The notes: generated from the sequence alone by a model not told the origin. Counted from the stretch's first letter, positions 7,272 to 13,895 are shown. The stretch is 24,331 nt of DNA from a virus (IMGVR_UViG_3300046694_000077:1-24331), one strand, 5' to 3'. Made by a program: numbers and translations.

Positions 7272-7633
7272 GCTGTGACCTCGTGCTTCAGGACCAGCTC
7301 GACAGCCTCGGGGAACTTGTCGATGATCTTCTCGACCGTGGCGTTGATGCCGAGGCCGAAGCGGACGTACTGGGTCAGCACATCGTGGATGTCCGACTTG
7401 TTGACGGTGACCGAGCGGACCTGACCGAAGGGGGTAGCCTTGGTCTCGGACTGCTTCGAGTTGACCACGAAGTTCCCTTCGAGGCGGCTGGTCACGAGGC
7501 GACCACTGTCATTCAGGCGGCGGAAGAACTGACCGTTGGAGGTCACTTCAATGACCGTGTAGTCGTTGTAGAGGGTGCGGCCAGGGCCGGACTTGATGCA
7601 ACGGACGGTGTCGCCAGCTTTGAGCTTGCTCAT
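7268..7633 (-). CDS. hypothetical protein with KOW/SH3-like N-terminus
   Basis: 121 aa. The N-terminus (KLKAGDTVRCIKSGPGRTLY then DYTVIEVTSNGQFFRRLNDSG) has the G-D-x-V ... Y-x-V spacing of small SH3-like beta barrels. The C-terminal 40 residues are helical. No catalytic motif. ATG overlaps the upstream stop (ATGA), and its own stop overlaps the next GTG, so it is embedded in a coupled run. Confidence 0.7.
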   Translation of the reverse strand: MSKLKAGDTVRCIKSGPGRTLYNDYTVIEVTSNGQFFRRLNDSGRLVTSRLEGNFVVNSKQSETKATPFGQVRSVTVNKSDIHDVLTQYVRFGLGINATVEKIIDKFPEAVELVLKHEVTA

Positions 7634-7896
7634 TTCAGTTCGCCTTTCATGTATGCGTCGATGCCACGGAACTCGGCGCGCTTGCCGTCGTCCCCGTTGA
7701 TCAGGTTCTTGGTGACCGTGAAGGCTTCCTGAGCAGGAATGCCGAGGTGGTCTGCGAGGGTGAGGAAGACTGTGGCTGCGCCCATGATCTGTATCTCGGG
7801 GCGGAAGTCCTGCAGTCGGTCGAGGACAGTCATGGACGCCATGGCGACGTCGCGGGGTGTGGCCGTGTTCAACACGTCCCGGTTAAGCTTGGGCAT
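7630..7896 (-). CDS. 88-residue helical hypothetical protein
   Basis: Begins MPKLNRDVLNTATPRDVAMA; all-helical in appearance, with a centre reading MGAATVFLTLADHLGIPAQE and a tail FRGIDAYMKGELK. Pattern resembles small cytosolic proteins found beside replication genes in phages of alphaproteobacteria, but I cannot name the family. Overlaps the tiny upstream gene by 14 bases and the next gene by ATGA. Confidence 0.65.
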   Translation of the reverse strand: MPKLNRDVLNTATPRDVAMASMTVLDRLQDFRPEIQIMGAATVFLTLADHLGIPAQEAFTVTKNLINGDDGKRAEFRGIDAYMKGELK

Positions 7897-7975
7897 CAGG
7901 GTCTTTCCAGTTTGCGGAGATGAAGAAGAGGAAGAGAGCGAGGAAGATGATCGCGGCGGCCCACTCGATGCTCAT
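7883..7975 (-). CDS. 30-residue membrane peptide
   Basis: Starts MSIEWAAAIIFLALFLFFIS and ends with a short hydrophilic tail (ANWKDPDAQA). One hydrophobic span of about 16-18 residues. ATG overlaps the stop of the preceding tiny gene (ATGA). One of three consecutive micro-genes with the same architecture; see the entries at 7972 and 8037. Confidence 0.55.
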   Translation of the reverse strand: MSIEWAAAIIFLALFLFFISANWKDPDAQA

Positions 7976-8040
7976 GCGAGCCACAGAGACAGGATGCAGA
8001 GGATGACCTGGGCAGCCAGGAGCCAGAGGCCGATGGTCAT
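7972..8040 (-). CDS. 22-residue membrane peptide
   Basis: The product is MTIGLWLLAAQVILCILSLW plus LA, almost entirely one hydrophobic helix with a single Gln and Cys. The start overlaps the upstream stop and its stop overlaps the downstream start, both as ATGA. So short an open frame could arise by chance; the double 4-base overlap inside a fully packed operon is the argument for it being real. Confidence 0.45.
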   Translation of the reverse strand: MTIGLWLLAAQVILCILSLWLA

Positions 8041-8144
8041 GAGAAGAACCACCAGATGGCTACGATGACGCCCGCGTCGATGGCCAAGAGGTTGACCAGC
8101 AGGGCAATGATCAGGGCGACAGCGAAGTCGTGACCTTTGCTCAT
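8037..8144 (-). CDS. 35-residue membrane peptide
   Basis: Starts MSKGHDFAVALIIALLVNLL and continues AIDAGVIVAIWWFFS: a basic N-terminus, one or two short hydrophobic segments and an aromatic C-terminus. ATG overlaps the stop of the 114-aa gene (ATGA); its stop overlaps the 22-residue peptide gene. Not recognised. Confidence 0.55.
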   Translation of the reverse strand: MSKGHDFAVALIIALLVNLLAIDAGVIVAIWWFFS

Positions 8145-8485
8145 GCGAGGGCCTCGCGGATGTGATCCTTGATGCGGCCCTCTTCACCCCAAGAACCCTT
8201 GAGGCGGCGCAGGATGGCTTCGCGGGTGACCGCTTCGGGCTCCCACTGGTCTTCCAGGCCGTAGCAGGAGCAGTGGCTCCCGTGGACCTCGAACAGGTGA
8301 CCGTTCTTCTCGAACAGCACGTAGGCCGAGCCGCTGTAGTCCTCGTAGGTGTAGGAGGCGACCAGCACCTCGACGCCCTCAAGGGCAGCATCGTCGATCT
8401 GGAAGTCAGCCTTCAGGCCGGTGAGACCGGAGCCCTTGTAGTTGCCGCCACCTTCGGACCAATCGTGGAGGAACAAAGCCGTCAA
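8141..8485 (-). CDS. phage hypothetical protein with HGSHCSCYG motif
   Basis: 114 aa. The central motif EVHGSHCSCYGLEDQWEPEA is one I associate with a widespread, uncharacterised phage protein type; His and the two Cys could bind a metal. An acidic-aromatic stretch (YTYEDYSGSAYVLFEKNG) precedes it and a helical end follows. Overlaps the upstream gene by 4 bases. Function unknown. Confidence 0.75.
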   Translation of the reverse strand: MTALFLHDWSEGGGNYKGSGLTGLKADFQIDDAALEGVEVLVASYTYEDYSGSAYVLFEKNGHLFEVHGSHCSCYGLEDQWEPEAVTREAILRRLKGSWGEEGRIKDHIREALA

Positions 8486-8685
8486 GCTGCAGCCCTCCGG
8501 TTGCGGAAGGTGGCCTTGCGCTGTTCCTTCTTGCCGAAGTAGCCGTTCTCCTTCAGGCCCTCGATCAGGCTCTTGCGAACCTCGTATCGATCGGTCTTGG
8601 AGGCGGCAGCGAGGTCGATGCTGACGTTGCCCACAGTGATGTCCTGATGGGCAGCACCCATGCGGATCGTGATGTTCTGCTTCAT
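8482..8685 (-). CDS. 67-residue basic protein
   Basis: N-terminal beta-like segment MKQNITIRMGAAHQDITVGN, then a helix and a strongly basic end (GKKEQRKATFRNRRAAA), which suggests nucleic-acid contact. The ATG is preceded by AAGGATTTCAC, a good ribosome site. It is the first gene after the RNA polymerase and lies just downstream of the promoter/hairpin element at 8733-8763, so it likely opens a class II transcript. Confidence 0.65.
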   Translation of the reverse strand: MKQNITIRMGAAHQDITVGNVSIDLAAASKTDRYEVRKSLIEGLKENGYFGKKEQRKATFRNRRAAA

Positions 8686-8732
8686 GTGAAATCCTTCGAT
8701 GAATGTTTCGTAGGGCTAGTGGAAGCCTTAGT

Positions 8733-8763
8733 CTCCGCTTCAGGAATAAATCCCTTAGCGGAG
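8733..8763 (-). promoter_or_regulatory. phage promoter element with 31-base hairpin, after RNA polymerase
   Basis: Minus-strand sequence begins CTCCGCTAAGGGATTTATTC and ends AAGCGGAG. The promoter-like part, GAACGCCTCCGCTAAGGGA, resembles the T7 promoter core (ACGACTCACTATAGGGA) with GGG as the likely start. The whole 31 bases fold: 7 outer pairs (CTCCGCT/AGCGGAG), two mismatches, 4 inner pairs and a 5-base loop TTTAT. Geometry is identical at 9521-9551 and 18224-18254. It begins 4 bases after the RNA polymerase stop. Confidence 0.65.
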
Positions 8764-8767
8764 GCGT

Positions 8768-11242
8768 TCAGGCAAAGAAGAAGTCGGACTTGAGGACTTG
8801 GTTGAGGTCGAGGTCTCCTTTGGAGGGCAGGGGTTCCAGCTCGATGCCGGGATTAGTCTGGACGATCTCGTCACGTAGAGCGGTGAGAGGGTCGCCTTGG
8901 TACATTCGGACGAAGACCGACCGAAGGGTGGCAGCCAGCAGGCTGGTGTTGCAGGCGTGGGTGCCGTAGCTGTCGTGGATCATTGCAAAGCTGGTGATGC
9001 CCTGCTCGGCCAGTTCGTCGACCGTCAGGAACAGCGCAGCAGCGTCCATGGAGTGAACGAAGTTCGGGCTGATCGACGTGGCCTGCTTGCCGGCGTTGAT
9101 CTTGTCCGTCTCTTCATAGATGCGAGGCTGCACCAAGGTTCCCGAGATGCGCGTCTTGATCTGCCGGCTGGAGAAGTCGACGTATCTCTGGTAGGCCACG
9201 AAGCCGCATGGCGTCGTCCAGTGGACCGGAAGGTTCTCCTTGCCCATCGTCCTGGCCGTCTTCTGCAGCCACCCCATGGCTTCCCTTGCCGCGATGACCA
9301 CGTCACCGATGCTGTCCCACACTAGGCTGGACAGGAACCCGATGGCCTTCTTCAGATCGTCGCCCAGGTTGTGCTTGTAGCCGCTGGCGATCTTGGCCTT
9401 CACAGCCTCGTCGACATACTTCAGGCATGACCGTGGCGTCCCGCCGTAGGGCAGCACCATGACTGGCCGCTTGGTGATCTTTCGGTCGATCCCCATGGTG
9501 AGCCATTCGTATGCCCATCGCTCCCGTTCAGGATCAGTTCCCTTACCGGAGGCAATTAGACGCAGTTGTTCCATGACGCGGTCAGCGACCACCTGATAGA
9601 TGTCCTGCGGCTTGGCTGCCGGGATTAGGTTCACCGCCCGCCCGCCGACGCTGTCGAGGAGCATGGCCGAGAAGTGCTGCAGCCCGTTGCAGGAGCCGTC
9701 GAGGGCGATGGGGATGTGCGAGATGAAGTCAGCGCCGTAGCCACCGTCGACCCAGTCCCGGTACTCGAAGCAGAACGCGAGGAAGCACCAGGGCTTGTCA
9801 GCCTCTGTCCACCAGAGATTGCCAATAGGGTCGCTGGCGCAGCGGATGATCTGTCGCCAGTTATCCTCGACCCATTTGACGCGCTCGTCGAACGACACCT
9901 TGTCGACGCCGAACGTGTTCGCACCGTGGATCATAAGCCAGCGCGCACCGTCCACCCCGAGAGGCTTCCCCTCAGCGAACCGCAGCAGCGCCTTGACCGG
10001 ATCACTGCCCTGCGGGTGCAGGACCAGAGGGACCGGATAGGCTCGACCACGGAAGTCGAGGTTGTGGGGGAAGTAGATGGCCCGCTCGTCCTTGAACCGC
10101 TCAGCGAGGCCCAGCATGGTCCCCTGATGGAGCCGGTCCTGACGGAGCTGGAGGTTCTCGGTGTAGACGTCTCGGGCTGCCCACTTCCATTCACGCAGGG
10201 CCACCTCGTTGGTGTCGATGTCGTGGGGACGGACAGGCATGGGCTTGTCACCGGGCACGAGGCCGGCGATGCCTTCGTTCGCCCTGGACAACTCGGTCAT
10301 CACGTCGAGGATGGGCCGGTTGATCTGCCACGGGGTCGCCTGGATGGCGTTGAGGCCGCGCAGGAGGACCGACCTGTGCTGAGCCCTGGCAAGGTTCTGC
10401 TTCAGCAGCTCGAACTGCTTCTTGTTGGCCCTGCGGACGAGCTGAAGAGGTCTGTCGAGTGCGCTGTAGTAGCCGCCGCCGCTCAGCCCTGACCATTCCT
10501 TCGGCGGGATCAGCGTCGGGAGGTAGTCAGGGAACAGATGCTCGCCGCCCCTGACGGACTGGTCGATCCACGCCATGGCGCGCTCGGTCAGGTGGACGAG
10601 GTATTGGTCCTTCGGGGCGTTCTTGTCGCCACCCTCATGCGCCTGCTGGATCATGGCCAGCCCGGTGTACTCGCAGAAGACCTCGACCAGCTTGATCCCG
10701 AGGTGGATCATGTCGGTGCGGCTCCACCGATCCCATGCGATGTCGTTCTTGCCCATCGCGAAGGTCAGGACCGTGGCCTTGTGCTGCTCGGTTGCGCCGG
10801 CATCGGACAGCTTGCGCAACTCGTAGTCGAACTTGTCCTTGTTCTGGTTGCGGAACTCGGTGAACCGGGCTTCCAGCTCCACGGCGCGGGCGACCGTCAC
10901 TGCGAGCGTCAGCAGCACCGGGGCGCGGGGCTTCATCATGCGACCAAGGATGGCCCTGCAGGACAGGTAGGCGACGACCCGAGGGTCCATGTCCTTGATC
11001 AGCCTGAAGGCCACCGCGCGGGTCCTGGGGTTGCCGGCCATGATGTCGTCGACATAGGCCTTGATGCCGCCCGAGACCGGCTCGATGACGCTCTCAAGAA
11101 TGCACCGCCCGGTGTCAGTCTCGTAGCCGCGCTCCTTGTCGACGTTCTTGCGGACCCGAGAGAGATATCGATCCCGCCCGAGGCCAGACATCTCGATCTC
11201 CAGCTCGATCTGCCGCTGGAGTAGGTGGTCGTGATGCGTCAT
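8768..11242 (-). CDS. 1: T7-like single-subunit RNA polymerase (gp1)
   Basis: Transcribes the middle and late phage genes from phage-specific promoters. Residue numbers here count from the ATG at 11248 (826 aa); the start chosen is two codons later at 11242, because AAGGA lies 7 bases before it but directly abuts the first ATG. Motif A: PIALDGSCNGLQHFS with catalytic D517 (T7 D537). Motif B: ITKRPVMVLPYGG with K593 and Y601 (T7 K631, Y639). Motif C: MIHDSYGTH with D759 (T7 D812). The C-terminus KSDFFFA matches the T7-type FAFA end. Slightly shorter than T7 (883 aa). Early region and int lie upstream, so integration at attP would detach it from early promoters. It contains an internal promoter/hairpin element at 9521-9551. 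Confidence 0.97.
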   Translation of the reverse strand: MTHHDHLLQRQIELEIEMSGLGRDRYLSRVRKNVDKERGYETDTGRCILESVIEPVSGGIKAYVDDIMAGNPRTRAVAFRLIKDMDPRVVAYLSCRAILGRMMKPRAPVLLTLAVTVARAVELEARFTEFRNQNKDKFDYELRKLSDAGATEQHKATVLTFAMGKNDIAWDRWSRTDMIHLGIKLVEVFCEYTGLAMIQQAHEGGDKNAPKDQYLVHLTERAMAWIDQSVRGGEHLFPDYLPTLIPPKEWSGLSGGGYYSALDRPLQLVRRANKKQFELLKQNLARAQHRSVLLRGLNAIQATPWQINRPILDVMTELSRANEGIAGLVPGDKPMPVRPHDIDTNEVALREWKWAARDVYTENLQLRQDRLHQGTMLGLAERFKDERAIYFPHNLDFRGRAYPVPLVLHPQGSDPVKALLRFAEGKPLGVDGARWLMIHGANTFGVDKVSFDERVKWVEDNWRQIIRCASDPIGNLWWTEADKPWCFLAFCFEYRDWVDGGYGADFISHIPIALDGSCNGLQHFSAMLLDSVGGRAVNLIPAAKPQDIYQVVADRVMEQLRLIASGKGTDPERERWAYEWLTMGIDRKITKRPVMVLPYGGTPRSCLKYVDEAVKAKIASGYKHNLGDDLKKAIGFLSSLVWDSIGDVVIAAREAMGWLQKTARTMGKENLPVHWTTPCGFVAYQRYVDFSSRQIKTRISGTLVQPRIYEETDKINAGKQATSISPNFVHSMDAAALFLTVDELAEQGITSFAMIHDSYGTHACNTSLLAATLRSVFVRMYQGDPLTALRDEIVQTNPGIELEPLPSKGDLDLNQVLKSDFFFA
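9521..9551 (-). promoter_or_regulatory. promoter/hairpin element inside the RNA polymerase gene
   Basis: Minus strand begins CTCCGGTAAGGGAACTGATC and ends CGGGAG. It has the same 31-base layout as 8733-8763: outer pairs CTCC/GGAG plus GT/AC around one mismatch, two central mismatches, inner GGGA/TCCT pairs and a 5-base loop. The AAGGGA start region and CTC spacing are kept even though it lies within codons of the polymerase. It would drive transcription of the polymerase end and the class II genes. Confidence 0.6.
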
Positions 11243-11393
11243 GCTCATTCCTTATCGCTTGGGCGAGACTACGTGCAGCGTTCCCCGCCCTGGGCGAGTT
11301 GCACATGATCTCGAAGAAGACGTGCTTGGTGTCGGCGTAGCTCCAGCCGGCTGCTGCCGCGAAGACGTGGATGCCGTCTCGGTTCTCAGCCAT
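11115..11393 (-). CDS. small protein overlapping the RNA polymerase start
   Basis: 92 aa if read to the only stop in frame. The first 50 residues (MAENRDGIHVFAAAAGWSYA, then DTKHVFFEIMCNSPRAGNAA) look like a real helical protein; the last 45, overlapping RNA polymerase by 128 bases, are Arg/Pro/Gly-rich as out-of-frame sequence of a GC-rich gene would be. The ATG shares a base with the upstream stop (TGATG), supporting translation. Function unknown. Confidence 0.5.
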   Translation of the reverse strand: MAENRDGIHVFAAAAGWSYADTKHVFFEIMCNSPRAGNAARSLAQAIRNEHDASRPPTPAADRAGDRDVWPRAGSISLSGPQERRQGARLRD

Positions 11394-11968
11394 CAGGCAG
11401 CCATCCCGAGGTCCGGGTATTTCGCCTTCATCTCTGCTTTCCACGCTCGGTCGCGCTCCTCACGCCACTTTGCGACGAACTCCTCAGCCTCTGGCCAGCT
11501 ACAGGTCGGGTATTCCCCAGTGATCTCTTTGTAGGTTGACTGGACGTAGTTCATCCTGGCTCGCATCGGCATTCCGACACCGCCCTTGGCCTTGGCTTCG
11601 GAGGTGGTGATCCACCCCCTGCGCCACCACATTTCAAGACGTGCGGAGTAGTCGAAGTCGGGAGCGTCAGGAAGCTCTGACCAGCGCACCCTGAAGTCTT
11701 TGCCACTCCTCAGGTGGGCAGCGTAGAGACCAACCATGTCGGCTGCGGAGGCGCGCACAGCTAGGAGTGACCCGGCGCGGCGGGCGTCGACCTTGGGGAA
11801 GTGGTGAACCTCAACGCTCGCTGCGGGGAGATTGTCACGAAGCCATTTTGCTGTGCCGGGTTTCAACCCACCGTCTGGTGAGCGGAGATGTTTCGAGATG
11901 TCGATGATCGCCATCCAAACCACACCTTCCGATTGGACGCACCGGGGCCACAGATCACTCTTGTTCAC
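11393..11968 (-). CDS. hypothetical protein between attP and RNA polymerase
   Basis: 191 aa from GTG at 11968, which has AGGAG about nine bases upstream; a later ATG at 11914 is an alternative. Contains IIDISKHLRSPDGGLKPGTA, a basic/Trp-rich middle (RLEMWWRRGWITTSEAKAKG) and a charged helical C-terminus (EFVAKWREERDRAWKAEMKA). No catalytic motif or membrane span recognised. It is the first gene after attP in the direction of RNA polymerase, so in a lysogen it would be the phage gene next to the host junction. Its position invites a role in controlling polymerase expression, but the sequence does not show one. Confidence 0.7.
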   Translation of the reverse strand: MNKSDLWPRCVQSEGVVWMAIIDISKHLRSPDGGLKPGTAKWLRDNLPAASVEVHHFPKVDARRAGSLLAVRASAADMVGLYAAHLRSGKDFRVRWSELPDAPDFDYSARLEMWWRRGWITTSEAKAKGGVGMPMRARMNYVQSTYKEITGEYPTCSWPEAEEFVAKWREERDRAWKAEMKAKYPDLGMAA

Positions 11969-11982
11969 GGGCTGTTCTCCTG

Positions 11983-12027
11983 TTTGTCACTTTGTCACAA
12001 ATTTTTGTCACACGACCACATTGTCAC
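11983..12027 (+). repeat. TTTGTCAC repeats, RNA-polymerase-side arm of attP
   Basis: Direct octamers TTTGTCAC at 11983-11990, 11991-11998 and 12004-12011, and ATTGTCAC at 12020-12027, all on the plus strand. Matching copies lie on the other side of the tRNA. The arrangement is that of integrase arm-type binding sites flanking a core. Confidence 0.65.
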
Positions 12028-12036
12028 CGCATCTAC

Positions 12037-12057
12037 CTCCGCGAAGGGAGATATTGG
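12037..12057 (+). promoter_or_regulatory. phage promoter-like element pointing toward integrase (antisense)
   Basis: Plus strand CTCCGCGAAGGGAGATATTG. CTC-to-GGG spacing is the same as in the minus-strand promoter family, and GGGAGA is the T7 initial sequence. Transcription would run antisense to the tRNA, int and the regulator genes. Confidence 0.5.
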
Positions 12058-12112
12058 TGAAACCCGGAAATCCTTAGGGATCATAGGGGTTTAGGTGGTT
12101 TTGGGGGAGTAG

Positions 12113-12132
12113 CTCCGGTGGGGGAGATAGGG
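12113..12132 (+). promoter_or_regulatory. second plus-strand promoter-like element
   Basis: Plus strand CTCCGGTGGGGGAGATAGGG. Shares CTCCG, exact CTC-to-GGG spacing and GGGAGATA with the element at 12037, but lacks the AA before GGG. Its first 9 bases are also one arm of the inverted repeat 12113-12163. Weaker than the first copy. Confidence 0.35.
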
Positions 12133-12163
12133 TGGATCACAACCTAAATCTGTTCCACCGGAG
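12113..12163. repeat. 9-base inverted repeat next to the tRNA 3' end
   Basis: CTCCGGTGG at 12113-12121 and CCACCGGAG at 12155-12163, loop 33 bases. It begins 5 bases beyond the CCA end of tRNA-Leu. It may form a stem that ends or processes the tRNA transcript before it reaches the RNA polymerase side, or be a protein-binding site at attP. No T-run follows on the minus strand. Confidence 0.5.
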
Positions 12164-12167
12164 CGGG

Positions 12168-12253
12168 TGGTGCGGGCAGAGGGACTCGAACCCCCAAGCT
12201 TTTCAAGCACTTGGACCTAAACCAAGCGTGTCTACCAATTCCACCATGCCCGC
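12168..12253 (-). tRNA. tRNA-Leu (anticodon UAG), complete, with encoded CCA
   Basis: 86 bases including CCA. Acceptor stem GCGGGCA pairs with TGCCCGC, discriminator A, then CCA encoded. Anticodon stem CTTGG/CCAAG encloses loop TTTAGGT, so the anticodon is UAG and codons CUA/CUN are read. There is a class II variable arm, and the T-arm loop is TTCGAGT. Most phage att cores hold only a tRNA 3' part, so a full gene is unusual. It lies directly downstream of int on the same strand and could be processed from the int transcript. It may act as attP core, as a translational supplement, or both. Confidence 0.93.
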
Positions 12254-12257
12254 AGGA

Positions 12258-12295
12258 ATTGTCACTTTGTCACCGTTTGTCACACGGTTTGTCAC
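12258..12295 (+). repeat. TTTGTCAC repeats, integrase-side arm of attP
   Basis: ATTGTCAC at 12258-12265 and TTTGTCAC at 12266-12273, 12276-12283 and 12288-12295, all plus strand. Starts 4 bases from the tRNA 5' end; the last copy covers the integrase stop codon. Same motif and orientation as 11983-12027. Confidence 0.65.
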
Positions 12296-13386
12296 ACGTC
12301 AACGTCTTCCCCGCCGACAACCTTGAGGGCCGGCTTGGCGGTCTCCAACATGCCGCCGAGGATGTCAGCGCACATGTCCAGATCGCCGGTCCCGAGCTTG
12401 GCGTAGATCAGGGTCGTCTCGATGCGCTTGTGCCCGAGCCACGTCTGGACGCGCTTCAGGTCGACACCGTTCTGGACCATCCAGCTCGCACAGGTATGCC
12501 GCAGGGTGTGGACCACGACGTCGTCGAAGCCGGTGACCTGTTGCATCTTGTCCCACATGGTGCGGAGGTGCCGCGCCTTGCCGGTGGTCTCGCTCTTGAA
12601 GTGGCTGAACGGTCCCTTGCTGTCGGGGTTCAGGGTCTTCATCGTGAGGACCGCTTCCTTGGCAGCCTTCGACAGCGGCAGGGTGCGCGCCGGGGACTTC
12701 TTGTCGCCGCCCCAGAAGAGGACGGTGTTGAAGCCGGGGCCGAACACGTTCCACTTCAGATCGAGGATGGCGCTGAGCCGCGCCCCGGTGTGGAGGGCGA
12801 AGACCGTGAAGGCGTGTATCTCAGGCTGGTGCCAGTCGCGCCACAGCTTCAGGATCGTCTGCGCCTCTTCCCTCGTGAGGAACCGGAGGCGTTCGTTGGT
12901 CTCTCCCGACATGGGCACCTTAGGCGTCCTGGGGATCACACCCTTCTCGTGGGCGAAGCGGAGCATCTTGGACAGCGCGGCCAGCTTGCGATCAGCCGTG
13001 GCGTAGGTGCGGCCCGAGGCGACGATAGCCCGAGCGAACCGGCGCATCTCGTCGGTGTCGATCTCGATGACCAGCTTGTTGCGACCGAAGAACTCGACGC
13101 ATTCCCGGCCCGAGGCGACCGCCGTGTCGGGAGCCTTGATCTTGGGGTTGTTCTCCCAATGCTGCTCTTTGGTGTAGTCGAAGAGGGGACCGAGGGTTGC
13201 CAGCGATGCGCCGCTCTCACTGCGCCCCGTCTTGGCAGCCGGCAGCGGAGACCCACGGACCAGTGCGGCCCGCGTCTCCAACTCCCAGGCTTCGGCCTCG
13301 GGCTCGGTGTCGAAGGTCTCGCGGTAGCGGGTGCCTGCGATCATGAAGTCGGCCATGAAGGATGTGCCGCGATTACGAACTGCCAT
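12292..13386 (-). CDS. int: tyrosine site-specific integrase
   Basis: Catalyses recombination between attP and a host attB, probably a tRNA-Leu gene. 364 aa. C-terminal catalytic domain: R203 in HTGARLSAILDL, H293-x2-R296 in HTLRHTCASW, H319 in WLGHKRIETT and the nucleophile Y328 in LIYAKL. The N-terminal region carries an AP2/arm-binding-like start and a SAM-like core-binding domain (about 65-160). The ATG lies 2 bases after the MarR-like gene stop, with GGAG upstream, so the two are co-translated. attP with arm repeats follows its stop. Two plus-strand promoter-like elements downstream would transcribe antisense to it. Confidence 0.96.
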   Translation of the reverse strand: MAVRNRGTSFMADFMIAGTRYRETFDTEPEAEAWELETRAALVRGSPLPAAKTGRSESGASLATLGPLFDYTKEQHWENNPKIKAPDTAVASGRECVEFFGRNKLVIEIDTDEMRRFARAIVASGRTYATADRKLAALSKMLRFAHEKGVIPRTPKVPMSGETNERLRFLTREEAQTILKLWRDWHQPEIHAFTVFALHTGARLSAILDLKWNVFGPGFNTVLFWGGDKKSPARTLPLSKAAKEAVLTMKTLNPDSKGPFSHFKSETTGKARHLRTMWDKMQQVTGFDDVVVHTLRHTCASWMVQNGVDLKRVQTWLGHKRIETTLIYAKLGTGDLDMCADILGGMLETAKPALKVVGGEDVDV

Positions 13387-13388
13387 TG

Positions 13389-13769
13389 TCAGCTCCCTAG
13401 GAGTTGGATGAGGGTGTTGTAGACCCGGAGGCCGCGCTGCGTCGGCTTGACGCGCTTGAAGCGGCGATCCAGAGGGTCCTCGTAGGTCTCGATCAGACCA
13501 TGGCCGGGGACCAACTCGGCCTTGCCCTTGACCAACAGCTTGCGCTGCTCACTGAGGGCTTCGATGTTTCGAGAGATCGGCCCACCGTCACCGAGGCCGG
13601 CGCGCTGAGCGTATTCCTTGATGGTCAGCTCAGGCTGCGCGACGATGTGCAGGAATAGGCTGATCTGTTGGGCCTGCATTTCGGCGTTCAGCTTCCTGAA
13701 CTCGTCGACGAAGGCGATGAATTTGCGAGCCGTCTTGTTCTCGACCCCACGCGAGACAGTGGCGTTCAT
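13389..13769 (-). CDS. MarR-like winged-helix regulator upstream of int
   Basis: 126 aa DNA-binding protein. HTH region ISLFLHIVAQPELTIKEYAQ then RAGLGDGGPISRNIEALSEQ; the wing/after-wing part GLIETYEDPLDRRFKRVKPT followed by QRG is the MarR-family D-x-DRR...L-T-x-x-G signature. Ribosome site GGAAGGG 7-8 bases before ATG. It is directly coupled to int (2-base gap), so control of int, excision or the lysogeny decision is likely. It could serve as an excisionase-like accessory factor; ordinary transcription repression is the default reading. Confidence 0.8.
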   Translation of the reverse strand: MNATVSRGVENKTARKFIAFVDEFRKLNAEMQAQQISLFLHIVAQPELTIKEYAQRAGLGDGGPISRNIEALSEQRKLLVKGKAELVPGHGLIETYEDPLDRRFKRVKPTQRGLRVYNTLIQLLGS

Positions 13770-13879
13770 GATATTCCCTTCCTAGGTGATAGATACGCTG
13801 TGGTGTTTAATCCAAGTCCGCATCTACTGCAACAGCGGAGGCACCTCCTCGTGCCCCCGCCGCGCAGCCCCTATGTCTT

Positions 13880-13895
13880 CCGCCTCCCCAGGCGG
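13880..13895. terminator. hairpin after the 122-aa gene
   Basis: CCGCCT-CCCC-AGGCGG, a perfect 6-pair GC stem with 4-base loop, immediately after the stop of the 122-aa gene. No T-run follows on the minus strand, so it may be an attenuating or processing hairpin and not a full intrinsic terminator. The rest of 13770-13879 holds a second short inverted repeat (GGAGGCACCTCC) and the ribosome site of the next gene. Confidence 0.4.

Larger units (their letters stand above)
11983..12295. other. attP: attP, phage attachment region
   Basis: Core candidate is the tRNA-Leu gene; arms are four TTTGTCAC-type octamers on each side, all in the same orientation. The integrase stop codon lies within the last octamer. 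Tyrosine integrases of temperate T7-like phages (for example cyanophage P-SSP7, from memory) sit next to a tRNA-Leu-matching core, which fits. The exact crossover cannot be placed without the host attB. Confidence 0.65.

Noticed and set aside
11876-11896. Additional promoter-like site (AAACATCTCCGC on the minus strand) inside the 191-aa gene
   Set aside because: Shares 12 bases with the SSB promoter but lacks GGGA at the right distance; a similar partial match inside 7900-7920 was also set aside.
12168-12253. Reading the tRNA as a host-phage junction of an integrated prophage
   Set aside because: Phage genes with T7 order continue on both sides, and no bacterial housekeeping gene is seen, so this is attP and not attL or attR.
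11983-12295. CRISPR array
   Set aside because: The repeats are 8 bases, unevenly spaced and flank a tRNA and integrase; no 25-40 base repeats with unique spacers are present anywhere in the window.
12211-13422. 403-codon plus-strand frame across int and the tRNA
   Set aside because: Antisense to a clear tyrosine integrase and runs through tRNA-Leu and attP repeats; compositional shadow.
13836-13847. GGAGGCACCTCC inverted repeat plus CCTCCGC as another promoter/hairpin element
   Set aside because: No AAGGGA and wrong spacing; best treated as a simple short inverted repeat.
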